Assembly: GCA_003342895.1 (NCBI GenBank) | Contig: PTFA01000092.1 | Span: 771,658 to 835,657 of the forward strand | DNA: 64,000 bases | Direction of reading: 5' to 3' | DNA from: Casuarius casuarius | Taxonomy: Eukaryota; Chordata; Aves; Casuariiformes; Casuariidae | Shown here: piece after piece, positions 11,510 to 23,239 of the stretch | Numbering within the stretch: the first letter of the stretch is position 1 | Layout of the letters: every line of letters begins with the position of its first letter | Notes under the pieces: generated by a model | Seen by the model: only the letters and a program-made list of their open reading frames with translations | Database searches by the model: none | What the model was told of the DNA's origin: nothing | Program-made: the position numbers and the translations under genes

Positions 11510-13170
11510 CGGCTCGGGGACCCGCAGGGAGCCCAACCAGCCTGATTTCTGCCACGAGCCCACGCAGCGCCNGGCGCGTTGCAGCATCGCTGGGTCGGCC
11601 CAGGGACGCAGAGCGGCGCCGANGGGCGTCAGCGGGGCTCAGCTCGTGTGTGCTGGGGGAAACAACCCCAAATCCCCGTGGCTCCTGCCACGAGGACCCT
11701 GCGCCCCAAACGGCCTCCCCTACGGCCCGGGGCGTCTGGTGTGGCCATCGCTCCGTGCGTCGGGGCTGCGTGGCGAGGGGAGGGCAGCGCCGGCCCGGGG
11801 ACGGCAGCAAAAGAAAAAGCTCATTTCAGGCTGCNGGGACTTTCCAGGGCACATTTAGGGACTCCTTGCCAGCTAGTTTCCTTTGTCTTTCGCAAAGCCT
11901 GGATACTGGTGCTGCAACGGGCCCAACTCTTCCGGCAGCAGCCGCAGGAGCGGCGCTCGCGGGCGCTGAAGCCGCCGAGGCGAGCGGGTGCCCGGCTGCC
12001 TGCAGAGCTGCTCACGAGCGGAGCCGAGCAGCGGGGAGGTCTCNGCTCATCACACATGAGCTTTATGGGGGAAAACACCCCCTCCGTAGCTGTTTTCCAG
12101 GTAATAGGCTCCGAAGCCAAGCGGAGAAGGCGGAAAACGAGTCCTGGCTGCCGATGCAAAGTTGCAAAGCTGAAACCCTTCTGCAGCCCGGGGTCTTCAT
12201 CGCCCACCCTCCCAACCACNCTCTTCCTCCCTGCTGCCTCCTCGCTGCTTGCTGGTTTGGGGGCTTAACGTGCACCGTCCAAAGCNGACCGCAGGGCAGA
12301 AACGTCGCCCGCGGGACCTCACGGGGGGATTTCGGGTGGGCAGAGCGCGACACAGCGTCTCGCCNGGCTCCGGCTTCGCAGCGGCTCGGGGGCAGGACCG
12401 GGGTGGCCCTCCATCGCCTCTCTGCTCCGTCCGGCTCCGGGCACCGCCAAGCAGCGCCGGGGAGGAAACCGTGGCTTTCCTGTCCTGCAAGACGCGCTGC
12501 GATTTTAAAGCATTTCCGTTCCCAAACCGGGTGGCAAAGCAGAAAGTTTGGGAAAGTTTGGGAGCGGGCGAGCTGAGACAGCGTCTCATTCGGGCTGTCG
12601 TGGAAGGCTCCTCTCGGCGTGCCGCGAAACCTTTCTTGGGATTCTGACCTTTTCCCTTTGCTTAACCTTTGACAATCTAATGCAAGTCACACGTCCCAAA
12701 ACCTTGCCCTGAATCCAAAAAAACCTGGAAACTTTTCTTTTTTTCCCAGCACTCTTTTTTTTTTTCCTCTCGAGTCAGGAAATGTTTGGGAGCCGTTTCC
12801 CACAAACAGGTTTGGTTTTGATAAATGCTCATTTTTTTTGGTGGAAAAGCAAAAAAAATCCCCACCAAGCCTCCAGAGCAGCTGCCTCGCAAGTGTGTGG
12901 AGGGATGGGGAGGAGGAGGAGGAGGAGGAGGGCATCCTCGGCCGGGCCGCTGGCACCGCTTCGGGCACCGGCTGGGGATGCTCCGGCCGCCGGGCGCCCC
13001 GAGCCCGCGGCCCCGCTCGCCGCCGGGGCGTCCTCACCCTCGCGTAGCCCCGAGCCGCGCGGTCCCGGGCCGGGCCGGCTGGCACATGCTGTTTTAATAT
13101 TTGGCTGATGTCATCGAGCGCTCTGTAATGCCATAAAAAAGCAGAACGTCTATAAACCTGAGCGATGAGC
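11510..13170. other. Intergenic DNA, no gene recognised
   Basis: Moderately GC-rich unique-looking sequence with several single N bases. It includes a short GAG/AGG run at 12906-12931 and T-rich patches around 12730-12850. No splice-bounded coding segment, RNA gene or mobile element is visible. Confidence 0.4.
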
Positions 13171-13184
13171 CTGCAGCAGAGCCC

Positions 13185-13599
13185 ACACGCGCACGGGTGC
13201 ACGCACACACCGCTGCACACGCACACGGGCATGCACACGCACACGGGGATGCACACACACACAGATACACGTACAGGTGCGCACACGCACACATGCACAT
13301 GGATAGATGCACATGGATAGATGCACATGGATAGATGCGTATGGATGCACACACAGCTGCACACATGCACAGGGATGCACGTGCACACGAATCCATACAT
13401 ATAGATGCACACACACACAGATGCACTCGCACGTGGATAGGTGCAAATGGATGCACACACGGCTGCACACACATGCATCACGCACATGAATGCATGCACA
13501 TGCTCAGATGTGGCTGCAAATGCACACGCACACACACGTGGATACACACACAGATACACAGCGATGCACGCACACACACTGGTGCACACACATGGCCGT

Positions 13600-13635
<36 letters not shown>

Positions 13636-13775
13636 CTGCACAGCAATGCACACACGCACGTGCAGCTGCAGAGCAATGCACACGTGCAGGGGATGCATGG
13701 ACCCCCTGATACGTGGCGATGCACACGCACACGGGCGCACGCATGGGGCCGTGCACACGCACGCACATGGCTGCA
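13185..13775. repeat. CA-rich complex tandem array
   Basis: Nearly 600 bases of GCACAC/GATGCACACAC-type units. Some blocks are more regular, e.g. three consecutive ATGCACATGGATAG units at 13291-13335, and there is a pure (CA)n tract at about 13605-13633. Every frame on both strands stays open because the array lacks stops; the cysteine/valine- or histidine/threonine-rich products are not genes. Alternating purine-pyrimidine sequence of this length can adopt Z-DNA. Confidence 0.95.
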
Positions 13776-13779
13776 CGCT

Positions 13780-15265
13780 CACCGCAGGGCAGGGCTGATC
13801 CCCCTACCACTGAGCCAAGGAGCCCTCCCCGCTCCCCCCAGACCCCNCCAGCAGCCCCAGGCGAGCCCAGCCGGCAGGACGGGGCTGTCAGCTTTTAAAT
13901 ATACCTGTCAAATACGTCGTGCACATTTGGGCAGTAACGACCTGCTAAGAGCCCCCGGCTGCTCCTCCCCGGGAAGAGCCCATCAGGCACCGAGCTTTGC
14001 AGAGCTTAAGTCATAAAATCGGAAGGGGCTGCGTGGAAACAGCCCCGGCCTGAGCCATAACAGCAGTGAAATCATCCCCAAACTATTCCCGCAGAGCCGT
14101 TCCCATTTCCCCGTAACACCTGAGCACCGCTCCGCCGCCNCTCCGAGGAACAGCACGCTCGGGGAGCGCTTCCCGCGCCGGCGCTGCCGGGAGGCCGGGG
14201 TGAGGGGCTGCGGTGGGACCGGGGGGGCTCGCACCGTGGCGAGGCTGCGGGGACGAAAAGCAAATCCAGCCAAACATCCAGCGCAAATTAAGCTGGAAAA
14301 GAGCAGCTTAGCAGCATCTCCTCCAGTGCAGCTAATCAAAGCCCACGAAGGAGCCACCNTTTCTTGCGATAGCTGGTTAATTAAAATCGAAACGGCAAGT
14401 TTGGGTGCAAATAGCTCGTTTTCTCCAGCGCCGAGCAGCGGCTGGCAGGGAGGACGGTGCTGCCCGGCCGCGGGATGCTGTGCGCCGGGAGGCTCCGTCG
14501 CGGGGCAGAAACCGGAGCCCGGCCCGGGCGCCTCTACCTGCCGTTATCTGCCCCAAACCCGCGCTCCCGTTTTCTCCCTCTCCCGTTTTTCCTGCTTTCT
14601 TTCCCTCCTCCCGCGGCCGTGCACGGGCGCTCGCGGCGCGTTTTGCTGGCTTGCCGCGGCGCTGACGCTGGCGCACGCCGGCCGCGCGCTCGTGGCCCGG
14701 CGCCAGCCCTCCCGTGTAGGTAGTGAGCTCATTTTTCCATGTGTTCCCCCTTTTTGCATACTGTATATGGAAAGGCGGCGGAGCGCGCGCCTCGGCTAGC
14801 GGGAACGCGCAGCGCCAGCCCCGGACGGCTCCGCGTCCCAGCGCGCCGNGGGGAGAAAAAGGGAGGAAAAAAGAGAGAAGCGAGTCAGGACTGAGTCCTG
14901 TTAACACTAATGTGAATTTAATTTAGGAGAAGCTTGAAAATTAATGTCATTTGTTAAATATCCATTTCCCCTAAAAGGCAATTCTCTGCCAACAACAACA
15001 GCAAAAAAGCGCCTCTTCTAGTCATTTTTTTTAAATAGCCTTTTTTGGCTATATCAGCCTGGCTTAAATCACTCGTCGTTGGGGGAACGGCTGCCGCTCG
15101 GTCTTTGGGCAGCAGATACGGCCGTTTCCCCCGTGTAAACGCGGGGGGAGCAGCCCCGCTTGCCCTCGTCCCGCCCGGGAGCCGTTTCAGGGGGTCCCGC
15201 GGGAAAACGGGGCTTGTAGGAACGACCCCCCCAACCCGGTGCTTCCCGATGGAAACCACGCCGGC
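13780..15265. other. Intergenic DNA downstream of SOX18, with an AT-rich island
   Basis: No gene is recognised. The segment 14875-15060 is AT-rich (GTTAACACTAATGTGAATTT, then TTAATGTCATTTGTTAAAT) within GC-rich surroundings. It resembles a cis-regulatory conserved element flanking a developmental gene. The rest is GC-rich with isolated N bases. Confidence 0.35.
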
Positions 15266-15269
15266 GTTT

Positions 15270-16281
15270 GCAGAGGGAATCGCACGGTTTATTGCCGGGT
15301 TTTCCCCGCCGGCAGCTCGCGGGCGCCGGGGCCGCGAGCCGAGGGCTGCGCGCGATCCGCGCCGGGCCCCAAATTAATACATTTGCCAGGTTGTCAAAAC
15401 ATGAATCAACGGATGCAGCAATCTGGAAACGGTTGGGACAGCGTGTATTTGGGGAAAATATGTGTTCGCACAACAAGCACACAAGATGGGAGCAATTATA
15501 TGAAGATGTTTTAATAATTAACCGGTATAAAACAGTTTGCTCTCCATACAGTTCTAGTCAATAAAAGTGTTTGCAGTCGTATTTTTCTTTTGTACAAAAT
15601 TCCAGTCAATTGTTCCACAATATTTACATTGCAATTCCCTTTTCACAAAATATCTCCTTTTTCCTTTGCGTTGCTTTTTTTTTTAAATCCAGCTTTGCTA
15701 CATAAATGCTTTAGATCTCATGGATATCCCTTGATTTATTTTTAAAAAGTCTAATAAAAAAAACCCCCAAAGACATTAAATATCATTTTATATATAAAAA
15801 TGCTTAGTAAAAATATAGTTTTGTTGCCCAATTAAAATATATTGCTGATAATACAGTAAAAACTGTCCTAAAGACCCCTGCTAATAGGCACCGCATCTTG
15901 GGCCGTCCCTGCAGCGCGCTCCTCGAGCGGCCCCGGCTGCCCTGCGCTTCGGCGCTGCTTTTTGGGCAGGATTCGCTGCAGTTTGCCTAAACCCCCCCCG
16001 AGCGGGTGGGACCACGTCCCCGGGGAGCTGCAGCCGCAGGGCCGGCACGGAGCCGGTGCGCGGGCGGCCTCGGCTTTGGAAAGGCGTCTAGCTGTGTTAT
16101 ATAGGTATACGGTATATCAGTGACGTCAGCATGGTTTTTTTTTAAAAAAAAAAAGAAAAAAAGACGAAAGCGATGCATTTAATGAGATACTCTAAATACG
16201 ATGGAGCTCGCGGTTAAAGGAAGGCGGCGTCTGGTTTCGGGGAGAGCGGGGCTCCCCGGCGGCGCCGGGCGGGGGGCAGAC
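15270..16281 (-). promoter_or_regulatory. SOX18: SOX18 3' UTR with candidate poly(A) signals
   Basis: Directly after the SOX18 stop codon the minus strand passes through about 350 GC-rich bases, then an AU-rich tract (about 15860-15480) with repeated AUUUA-like pentamers. Candidate poly(A) signals on the minus strand are AATAAA at 15740-15735, ATTAAA at 15515-15510 and AATAAA at 15293-15288. Which of them is used cannot be told from sequence. The AU-rich tract suggests a short-lived mRNA, as expected for a transcription factor (inference). Confidence 0.5.
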
Positions 16282-18806
16282 CTAACCTGTGATGCACGGG
16301 CTATAGTAAACCGCGCTGCTGGCGTCGGACAGGGCGGATATCAAGCTGCTCTCCTCGCAGGAGATGCTCCTAGGAGTCACTTTGGACAGGGAGACATGGT
16401 AAGGGAGTCCCGAGGCTTCGGGACGAGTCCTGCTCATGTTCAAATACTGGTCGAACTCGTTGCGGTCGACGTCTGTCCAGAGCTCGGTTTGGTTCAAGTG
16501 GTCCACGCTCTCCATGGGGTGGGCCTCGGGCGGGGGCGAGAGCTGGCCCAGGTGGGCCGAGAGCCCGCCCTGGGCTCCCGAGCACATCTGGTTGTAGTAG
16601 AGGCTGGAGGGGTGGGGAGTCCTCATGGCCTCGGCCAAGTGCGAGGGGGTCTGCGCGTAGGGCACCGCCACGTCCCGCCCCAGGCACTTCTCCTGGGCAA
16701 ACTCCAGCTGGGGGTGGTGGTGGTAGCCGCGAAAGGGCATCATGTTGCAGTCGTCCTGCATGTGCGGAGGGAAAAACGCCGGCTCGGTCTGTTCCAAGAC
16801 ATCCAAGGGAGACATCTCGGGAGTTGGCAAGCCATAGTTTTCAATATCCGACCCCATGGAGTGGAGTTCTCTGAAGTGGTTAAGTGGGGGAGGCTGGGGG
16901 TGGCCCGGCTGGCTGCCGCCGTGGTGACTCATGCTGAAGTTGTCACTGCAAGGCTGGGAAAGGTTATGGAGGAGGATATTGGGTTCCATCCTCTTGATTT
17001 TCTTGGCTTGCTTCTTTCTCCTTGGGCGGTACTTGTAGTTGGGGTGATCCTGGAGATGCTGGATGCGCAGCCGCTCGGCCTCTTCCACGAAGGGACGCTT
17101 GTCGCTGGCGCTCAGCGCCTTCCACGACTGGCCTGCAAGGGGAAAGCGGGGCTCTGTGAAACCGGCTCGGCTTCCCGGAGACGGCGGGGCACCCGCGGAT
17201 GGGGCGCTTTGGGTGCGGGGAGCTCCCGTGGCCGTCTCCGGGCTTAACCTGGGTCCCGGGTGAGGGCAGGGGTCCCGGGCAGCTGCTGCTGCTCCCTCGG
17301 CACAGCCCCGCACCCGGAGTGCCGCTTCCCTGCATCCCGCATCCCAAATCCCCCATCCCCAAACGCCGCATNCTGCAGCCCCGTATCCTGAATCCCTCAT
17401 CCCCGCACCCCGCCGCCGTGTATCCCGCCCTGCAACCCCCATCCTGCAGCCCTGCCTGCCCATATCCTGCTTCCCATGTCCCTGCATCCTGCAGCCCTGT
17501 CGGCCCATGTCCCGCTTCCCGTATTCCCACATCCTGCATCCTGCAGCCCCGTATCCCGTGTCCTGGAGCCCGCAGCCCCGTATCCCACGCTCTGCAGCCT
17601 TGTGTCCCTGTATCTCCCGCCCCGCAGCCCTGTGTCCCCGCAGCCCTGAACCCCACGTCCCGCAGCCCCAGCTCCACACACCCCGTATCTCTGCATCCCA
17701 CAAACCTATATTCCTGCATCCCACAGTCCTGCATCCTGCAGCCCCACATCCTTGCAGCCCACGTCCCTCTGCCTTGCATCTCGCAGCCCTGTATCCTGGC
17801 TGCCTGCAGCCCACATCCCTGCACCGTCGCATCTGCAGCGCCGCATCCTTGCAGCTCNCAGCCTGCATCCTGCAGCCCCNCATCCCGCAGCCCCNTGCCC
17901 TTACAGCCCTGCNTCCCGCAGCTCCAAGTCCTTGCAGCCCGCAGCCNGCAGCCCTCTCTACCCTTGCATCCCGACTCCTGCAGCCTCGTACCGTTGCATC
18001 CCGGCTCCCGCAGCCCTCTCTGCCCTTGCATCCCAGCTCCTGCAGCCCCATATCCTTTGCATCCCGGCTCCCACAGCCCCATATCCTTTGCATCCCGGCT
18101 CCCGCAGCCCTCTCTACCCTTGCATCCCGGCTCCCGCAGTCCCATATCTTCGCATCCCGACTCCCACAGCCCTCTCTACCCTTGCATCCCGACTCCCGCA
18201 GTCTCATATCTTTGCATCCCGGCTCCCGCAGCCCCATATCCTTTGCATCCCGGCTCCCGCAACCCTCTCTACCCTTGTATCCCGACTCCCGCAGCCCCAC
18301 ACCCTTGCATCCTGGCTCTCGCAGTCTCATGCCTTTGCATCCCGGCTCCCGCAGCCCCGACCCTCGCGTCCCGGCTCCCGCAGCCCCGCAGCCCCGCGGC
18401 CCCGCTCACCCAGCATCTTGCTGAGCACGGCGTTGTGCAGGTCGGGGTTCTGCTGCGCCAGCCGCTTGCGCTCATCCTTCGCCCAGACCATGAAGGCGTT
18501 CATGGGCCGGCGGATGCGGGAGTCCTCGCCGGCCTTGCCCTCGGCGCGGCCCGCCGGGGGGCTGTATCCATAGCCCGGCTCGGGGCTGGGCGTGCGGCTG
18601 GGGGCCGCGCCGGGGGCCGCGGCGCCGAAGGCGAAGCCGGGCTCGGGGCTGGGCGTGCGGCTGGCGGGGGACGCGGCGGCGGCGGCGGCGGGGCGCGCGA
18701 AGGCCAGCCCGGGCTCAGCGGCCGGCGCCGCGGCGGTGACCCATGAACAGTCGCCCCGGGGTTGCGGTATCTCCTCTCGGCAGTAGTTTGACTCAGATAT
18801 ATTCAT
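16282..18806 (-). CDS. SOX18: SOX18, SOXF-group HMG-box transcription factor
   Basis: Two exons, 18806-18410 and 17132-16282, join as LSKMLG|QSWKAL inside the HMG box, the usual SOXF splice position. The donor is GTGAGC, the acceptor TTGCAG, and the product is 415 aa. The HMG box (about residues 96-172) begins [20 protein letters not shown] and ends in the basic [15 protein letters not shown] tail, a nuclear localisation signal. It bends DNA at ACAAT-type sites. Residues 355-364 are [10 protein letters not shown], the SOXF beta-catenin-interaction motif. The N-terminus [12 protein letters not shown] starts at the first Met of the frame after the promoter. It carries a duplicated TPSPEPG block (about residues 51-57 and 72-78) and a poly-Ala run. 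In vertebrates SOX18 acts in the nucleus in endothelial, lymphatic and feather/hair follicle development. SOX7 and SOX17 are the alternatives; linkage to TCEA2 and RGS19 favours SOX18. Confidence 0.96.
17300..18400. repeat. 31-33 bp minisatellite filling the SOX18 intron
   Basis: The single SOX18 intron (18409-17133) is almost wholly a tandem array with plus-strand unit close to CATCCCGGCTCCCGCAGCCC followed by ATATCCTTTG or TCTCTACCCTTG. Units are most homogeneous between 17960 and 18400 (31-32 bp) and decay towards 17300, where shorter CAGCCC/GCATCC blocks prevail. Single N bases at 17372, 17858, 17880, 17895, 17913 and 17947 lie in the decayed part, suggesting sequencing difficulty. Copy number is probably polymorphic. 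Confidence 0.93.
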
Positions 18807-19035
18807 TCCAGCTGGACAGCACTTTGTGTCCGACTCGACCGGGTGAGAACCGGGTCCCGCCGCGTCCACCGGCTCCGAGCAGCCGCCGAGCAGGAGCACC
18901 GCCGCTCGCCTCCCTCGCCTGCGCCGCGCCGCTTCGGGGGGATTTGGGGTCGCCTGGGTTTGTCTGGGGCTTTTTGTTTTTTGTTTTTTTCCCTTTCCCC
19001 CCCAAAAAAACTTTTGGGATGATGCTGAGCTGGAA

Positions 19036-19070
19036 GGGGCAAAATATAGCCGGGCTGGACCAATCAGCGG
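19036..19070 (-). promoter_or_regulatory. SOX18: Candidate SOX18 core promoter (TATA and CCAAT)
   Basis: On the minus strand TATATTTT lies at 19048-19041. A CCAATCA element lies at 19060-19066 (read on plus; TGATTGG on minus). This is about 235-240 bases upstream of the SOX18 ATG, which would put the start site near 19015 and give a 5' UTR of about 210 bases. A long purine tract begins immediately upstream. Confidence 0.55.
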
Positions 19071-19074
19071 GGCG

Positions 19075-19205
19075 GAGGGGAGGAGGAGGAGGAGGAGGAG
19101 GAGGAGGAGGAGGAGGAGGAGGAGGAGGAGGAGGAGGAGGAGGAGGAGGAGGAGGAGGGGAGGGAGAGGAGGAGAAGGAGGAGGAGGAGGAGGAGAGGGG
19201 GAGGA
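19075..19205. repeat. (GGA)n polypurine tract
   Basis: About 130 bases of nearly pure GGA/GAG trinucleotide repeat on the plus strand (TCC on minus), with minor interruptions such as GGGGAGGGAGAGG. It sits just upstream of the candidate SOX18 TATA box. Long polypurine-polypyrimidine mirror tracts can form H-DNA or G-quadruplexes. The poly-Gly and poly-Ser open frames through it are artefacts. Confidence 0.95.
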
Positions 19206-19209
19206 GGAG

Positions 19210-22200
19210 GAAGGGGGGCGTCCCCAGGCACCAGCAGGAAAAGCAGGCTGCGGAGGGCCGTGCTGGGACCGGTGTGGACGCCGCTGCCCAGGTCCCTTCC
19301 TTCCAAGGAGGAGGGCTTTTAATTCTTTCTCTCCCTCCTTTTTCTTTCTTTCTATCTTTCTTTTTTTNTTNNCCCTCTTTTTTTTTTCTTTTTTTTGCAA
19401 GCCCCTTCCTGGCCACTTGAAGGCTGCCAATGTCTCCTGCAGCCCCACAGAGCCCAGGCGGGGAAGTGTTTAGATTCGCCTGCCAGGCTGCGGGTTTGCA
19501 GCNGGGCAGGGATGCTTGGGCTTTGCGTTTATTTTTCTTATGACTTGCTTGGTGTGTGTGTCTTGGCCAGCCTCCCCCGCCGGGGTCGGACGCAGCCCGG
19601 GGGGGGCAGAGGCGAGCCCTCTTCCCCCGGCGATTTTCTGGTGCAGGGGGAGAAGCGGCTCCTTTCCTTAAGTGCCGTTCCCATGGGAAGAAACGCACCT
19701 CCAGCCTTTCAGCCTAGGGAGTTTTCAGGAGCGGGGGTTCACGGGCAGGATGGTCGCGGCCNCGCGGGGCTGCCAGCCGTGACGTGCCAAAAGCCGGGCT
19801 GGGTGANGCCGAGTGCTCCCTGCCCTGGGCTCCCAGGAGCTGACGGACCCGCCGGACCAGCTCGCCAGCAAGGAGAGCTGCTTGCCCCCTGCCCCTGCTC
19901 CCCGGCACCGCCCGGGTTCTCCGGGTGCAACGCAAAAGGCGCCCCAGCCCCTCGCATCTGCCCCAGCCCCCGGCCGCAGGCGTGCCGAGACCCCGGCCTG
20001 CAACCCAAGCTGCCTGAGGAAGTCTTGGGGCACCGGTTGTGCAAGAGCCCGGCTCCAGCCCCTTGCGCGGTGGGGTGTTGCATGCCAGCGTTTCGGAGTG
20101 TCTGGAAGTGATTTGAAAGCGCCGGGCTGTAGTTAACCCTAAACAAAACAGGGCCTTAAAAAAAAAAATGGTCTCACTTATCCTCCGGTCGCTAGCCAGG
20201 AGCGACCGAGGGTTCAGGCTGGATTTCCTTCACGGTCCTGGAGTCCCGTTAAGGCCCCGCGGCCGCCGCCGGCTGAAGGGCAGGACGGGGAAAGGGCTTT
20301 GGGGCCGGCAGCCCCGGCGGCTGCTGGAGATGCCCCGGCGCATCTCGCCCCGCCGCTGCCTCCCGGGCTGCATCCCAACGCGCTGCGCGGGGACGGAGCA
20401 GCGCCGGCCCCGGGGCGATGGCATCCCGCTCCGCTTCCCAAGGCCGGACACATTGCTCCGGGCTCCGATTGCACTGGTTGGGGGGGTGGGAAGCAGGACC
20501 CCCCCCCGGCCCCGGTGCCTCCGCAGGGCGCGCGGGGAGGAAGCGTTGGCTATTCCCGGGCGGAGATAAGATCGCCGCGACCGCCGGCTGGGCGACCTCT
20601 CGCCAGGCCGGCGTCGCCCCGGCCCCGGCCGGCCGCCCCCTCGCCGCGCGGCCTCCGGCGTTGGGTTTTTTTTTCTTTTTTTTCCTTTTTTCCCCCCGGT
20701 TTTGCCGGGCCCCCGCCCGGCCCCGGTTTCCCCTGCGAGGGGCCGGCGGGCTCCGCGCCTCCGCTCCCCGCCGCAGACACAAAGACCCTTTTCCCTCCCC
20801 GCCCCCAGCCGCGCCGTCGCCTCCTGCTTCTCGTTAGCCCGCCGAGCGCCCGGCCGGCTCCGCTCCCACCGCCTCAAAACAGAGCCGGCCCCACCTGGGG
20901 CGGCCGGGGGGTCCCGGGGGGCCGGCGCGGGCCGAGCCCGGCGGCTGCTGCTGCTGCCGGGGCCGGGCTGCGCTCGGGGCTGCACGAGCTGGGATGCACA
21001 AGGGATGCGCGTCGGCCCCCCGGCCCCTTCCCGAATCCGGGCTGCGGAGGCGGCAGGTGGGTGCCGGCAGGGTGGCAACGGCCTGGCGAGCGCAAGGCGC
21101 TGCACCACCCGCAAACGGCTTTTTCTCCTCTGTCTGCAAAGCGGGAGGGGGGCCCGTGCTGCGGCGCCGGGCAGCAGCCCCCTTCCTCCCGCCGCTGCCC
21201 CTGGGGTGCTCGTTGCACGCTCGTACCGGCGAGCATCGCTTCTAGGTGCATTTGCACCGCTAATCAATTAATTACTAAACCTAGTGCCGCAGCTTTTCCC
21301 AGTGTGTGCGATCGGATGGATGAGATACTGCACAGGAAGAGATTTGTTGTTAAACACAGCTCATAATCACATCTGGGCCACACCTGGAGGGCAACCGGGC
21401 CGGGCCAGCACGCGGGGCAGCGATGCTGCACTGATGCACCGCGGAGCCGCAGCCGCTGCGGGTGCAGCGGTGCTGCCGGGGGGGCGGCGGGGGCTGCGCT
21501 TCCCGGGCTCCCCGGGGCCGCGCTCCTCCAGCAAAGGCTTCCCGGAGAGAGGTGCGTCGTGGCGAGCGAAGCCCCGGCGGCTCCACCGCAGCCGCCCGCC
21601 GGGAAGCGTTTGGGCGGTGCGGCGCTCACGCAGGGATGCGGGAACAGCCACGTTCCTGTGCAAGAAAAACCTGGGGAAAACCGCTAGCCCGAGGGCCGGG
21701 CTCTCTTTTCCGCCCCGAATCGGGGGGATGGCGGAGACGGAGTGAAGACGGAGGCTCATCGCGGCTGCCAGGTCCCTCCGCTGCTGCCCGTGCGGCCGGG
21801 GTGAACGCGGCCGGGCTCGGAGCCAGCCGCCTTCTCCCGCTCCCTCCCGCTCTCCCGGCTGGAGATGCTTCGAAGGGGCCACGTTTAGTTCAGGCTCTTC
21901 TAAATGTTTGGGAAAGGTTATGTGGGAGACGCTCTTCTCGGCTGCTGGGAGCTGGGAGATGGGAGTAGGGAGATGGGAGTAGGGAATTGGGATCCGGGAG
22001 CTGGTAGTCGGGAGCCGGGAGCTGGGAGCCAGGAGCCAGGAGCTGGGAGCCAGAAGCTGGGAGCCAGGAGCCAGGAGCTGGGAGCCGGGAACTCGCCAGC
22101 CAAGTGCAGTGACCAGGCACCGCATCCAAGGCAGCGGAGAAAGCCGTCTTTCTCCGTCAGCTCTTCCCAACGAGCAGAGCTCCCCGGGTTCATACGGATC

Positions 22201-23230
22201 ACAGCCGGAGCGAGAGCTGCCGCCGCGGGCTGAGCAGCGAGACCCGCAGCTCTCCCAAAAACCTGCCGTGCCGCCTCGGTGCAGATGCCGTGGCCCCGGG
22301 CAGCCGGAGCGCGTCCCGCCGGGCCCTGCCGGGGATCCTGCCCTGCTCGCCCGGGTGCGCGGGGCCGCGCCGGGCCGGAGCCGCTGAGCCGCTTCCCGGG
22401 CAGCTCCGCGGGACGAGGCCGCGGCTCGCGCTGCGGGAGGAGGAGGAGGAGGGATGCAGCCCTGGAGGAAGGCAGCATCCCCGTGCGAGAGCCTGCGAGC
22501 CCGCCGGCTGAGCAGCTGCTGCGGCAGCGCAGGACGCCGGCATCTGGGAAGGGTTTTCTGCTTAATGTGTTTTAACTCAGCACGGAGCACCCGCCCGGCC
22601 CCACGGGACCGTCTCTCAGGCAAAGGGGGCAACCAGCACCCGCCGCTTCTTTTCCAGAGGGAATAAGAGTGATAATAACAGATAATACCAATGCGAAGGG
22701 CCAGGATGGCTCTGCCCTGCCGGCGCTGGGCCGGGGACATGCGGTTTGAGGGCACGACCGTGCCGCACTGGCAGCTCAGAGCCCCCAGGTTTGCACCCGC
22801 CGCCACCCAGAAACTGCCCTAGAAATGAAGATATTTAAAAGCTCGCCAGAGATTAGGGTCTTTTTCTTCGCTTTCCCATCTCAGAGCATCTTTTGCTCTA
22901 CGGCTGGGGGCAAGCAGCAGTGGGGAGGGCTGCAAAATTGCGCCCGGGGTGCCCATGGGGCGGCGGGAGGAGGAGGATGGTGCAGGCACCGGGGCCGAAG
23001 GCAGGGGCAGAGGGGGCTCCGGGGCCGGCACCGCTCGGCTGCGGGAAGGGCTCCGGGAAAGGCTCTCCCAGCACCGTCTCGCAGCCTCCCGGCCCCGACC
23101 CCCTCCACCTCTGCCCCGCTAACAGCACCGCCGGCCGCTCGACCCCGCCGGCCTCGCTGGGGACCGACAAGGCTCGGGGAGGGCGAGCGGCCGCCGGCGC
23201 CCGAGCGTGGCACGCTCCCGCGCAGGAATC
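19210..23230. other. SOX18-TCEA2 intergenic region, left part
   Basis: No gene is recognised. There is a T-rich stretch with several N bases at 19318-19400. An AT-rich island at 21240-21375 has TAATCAATTAATTACT followed by TGTTGTTAAACACAG and ATAATCACATCTGG, and looks like a regulatory element. A short minisatellite near 22 kb is listed separately. Near 22670 there are two GATA-like cores (GATAATAACAGATAATACC). Confidence 0.4.
21935..22095. repeat. GGGAGCTGGGAGCC minisatellite
   Basis: About 160 bases of 7-14 bp units of the form GGGAGCT / GGGAGCC / AGGAGCC / GGGAGTAGGGAGAT. The minus-strand frames read as repeated LPAPGSQLPAPGS peptides, which follow from the repeat and are not a protein. 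Confidence 0.93.
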
Positions 23231-23239
23231 AGGCTAAAG

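Noticed and set aside
13605..13633. The (CA)n tract as part of a functional promoter
   Set aside because: It is embedded in a larger CA-rich array with no start-site elements nearby.
12687..13810. Large cysteine/valine-rich and histidine/threonine-rich ORFs over the CA array
   Set aside because: They exist in every frame because the CA repeat lacks stop codons. No splice or start context supports them.
16282..18330. A 682-codon open frame through SOX18 exon 2 and the intron
   Set aside because: Its N-terminal 400 residues are translated minisatellite. Splice sites at 18410 and 17132 and the HMG box continuity show the real exon structure.
19064..19306. Poly-Ser, poly-Gly and poly-Pro ORFs
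   Set aside because: Products of the GGA trinucleotide tract in its different frames.
22109..22806. Open frames around 22.1-22.8 kb as a gene between SOX18 and TCEA2
   Set aside because: Composition-driven, overlapping on both strands, and joined to the GGGAGCT minisatellite. No splice-supported exon.
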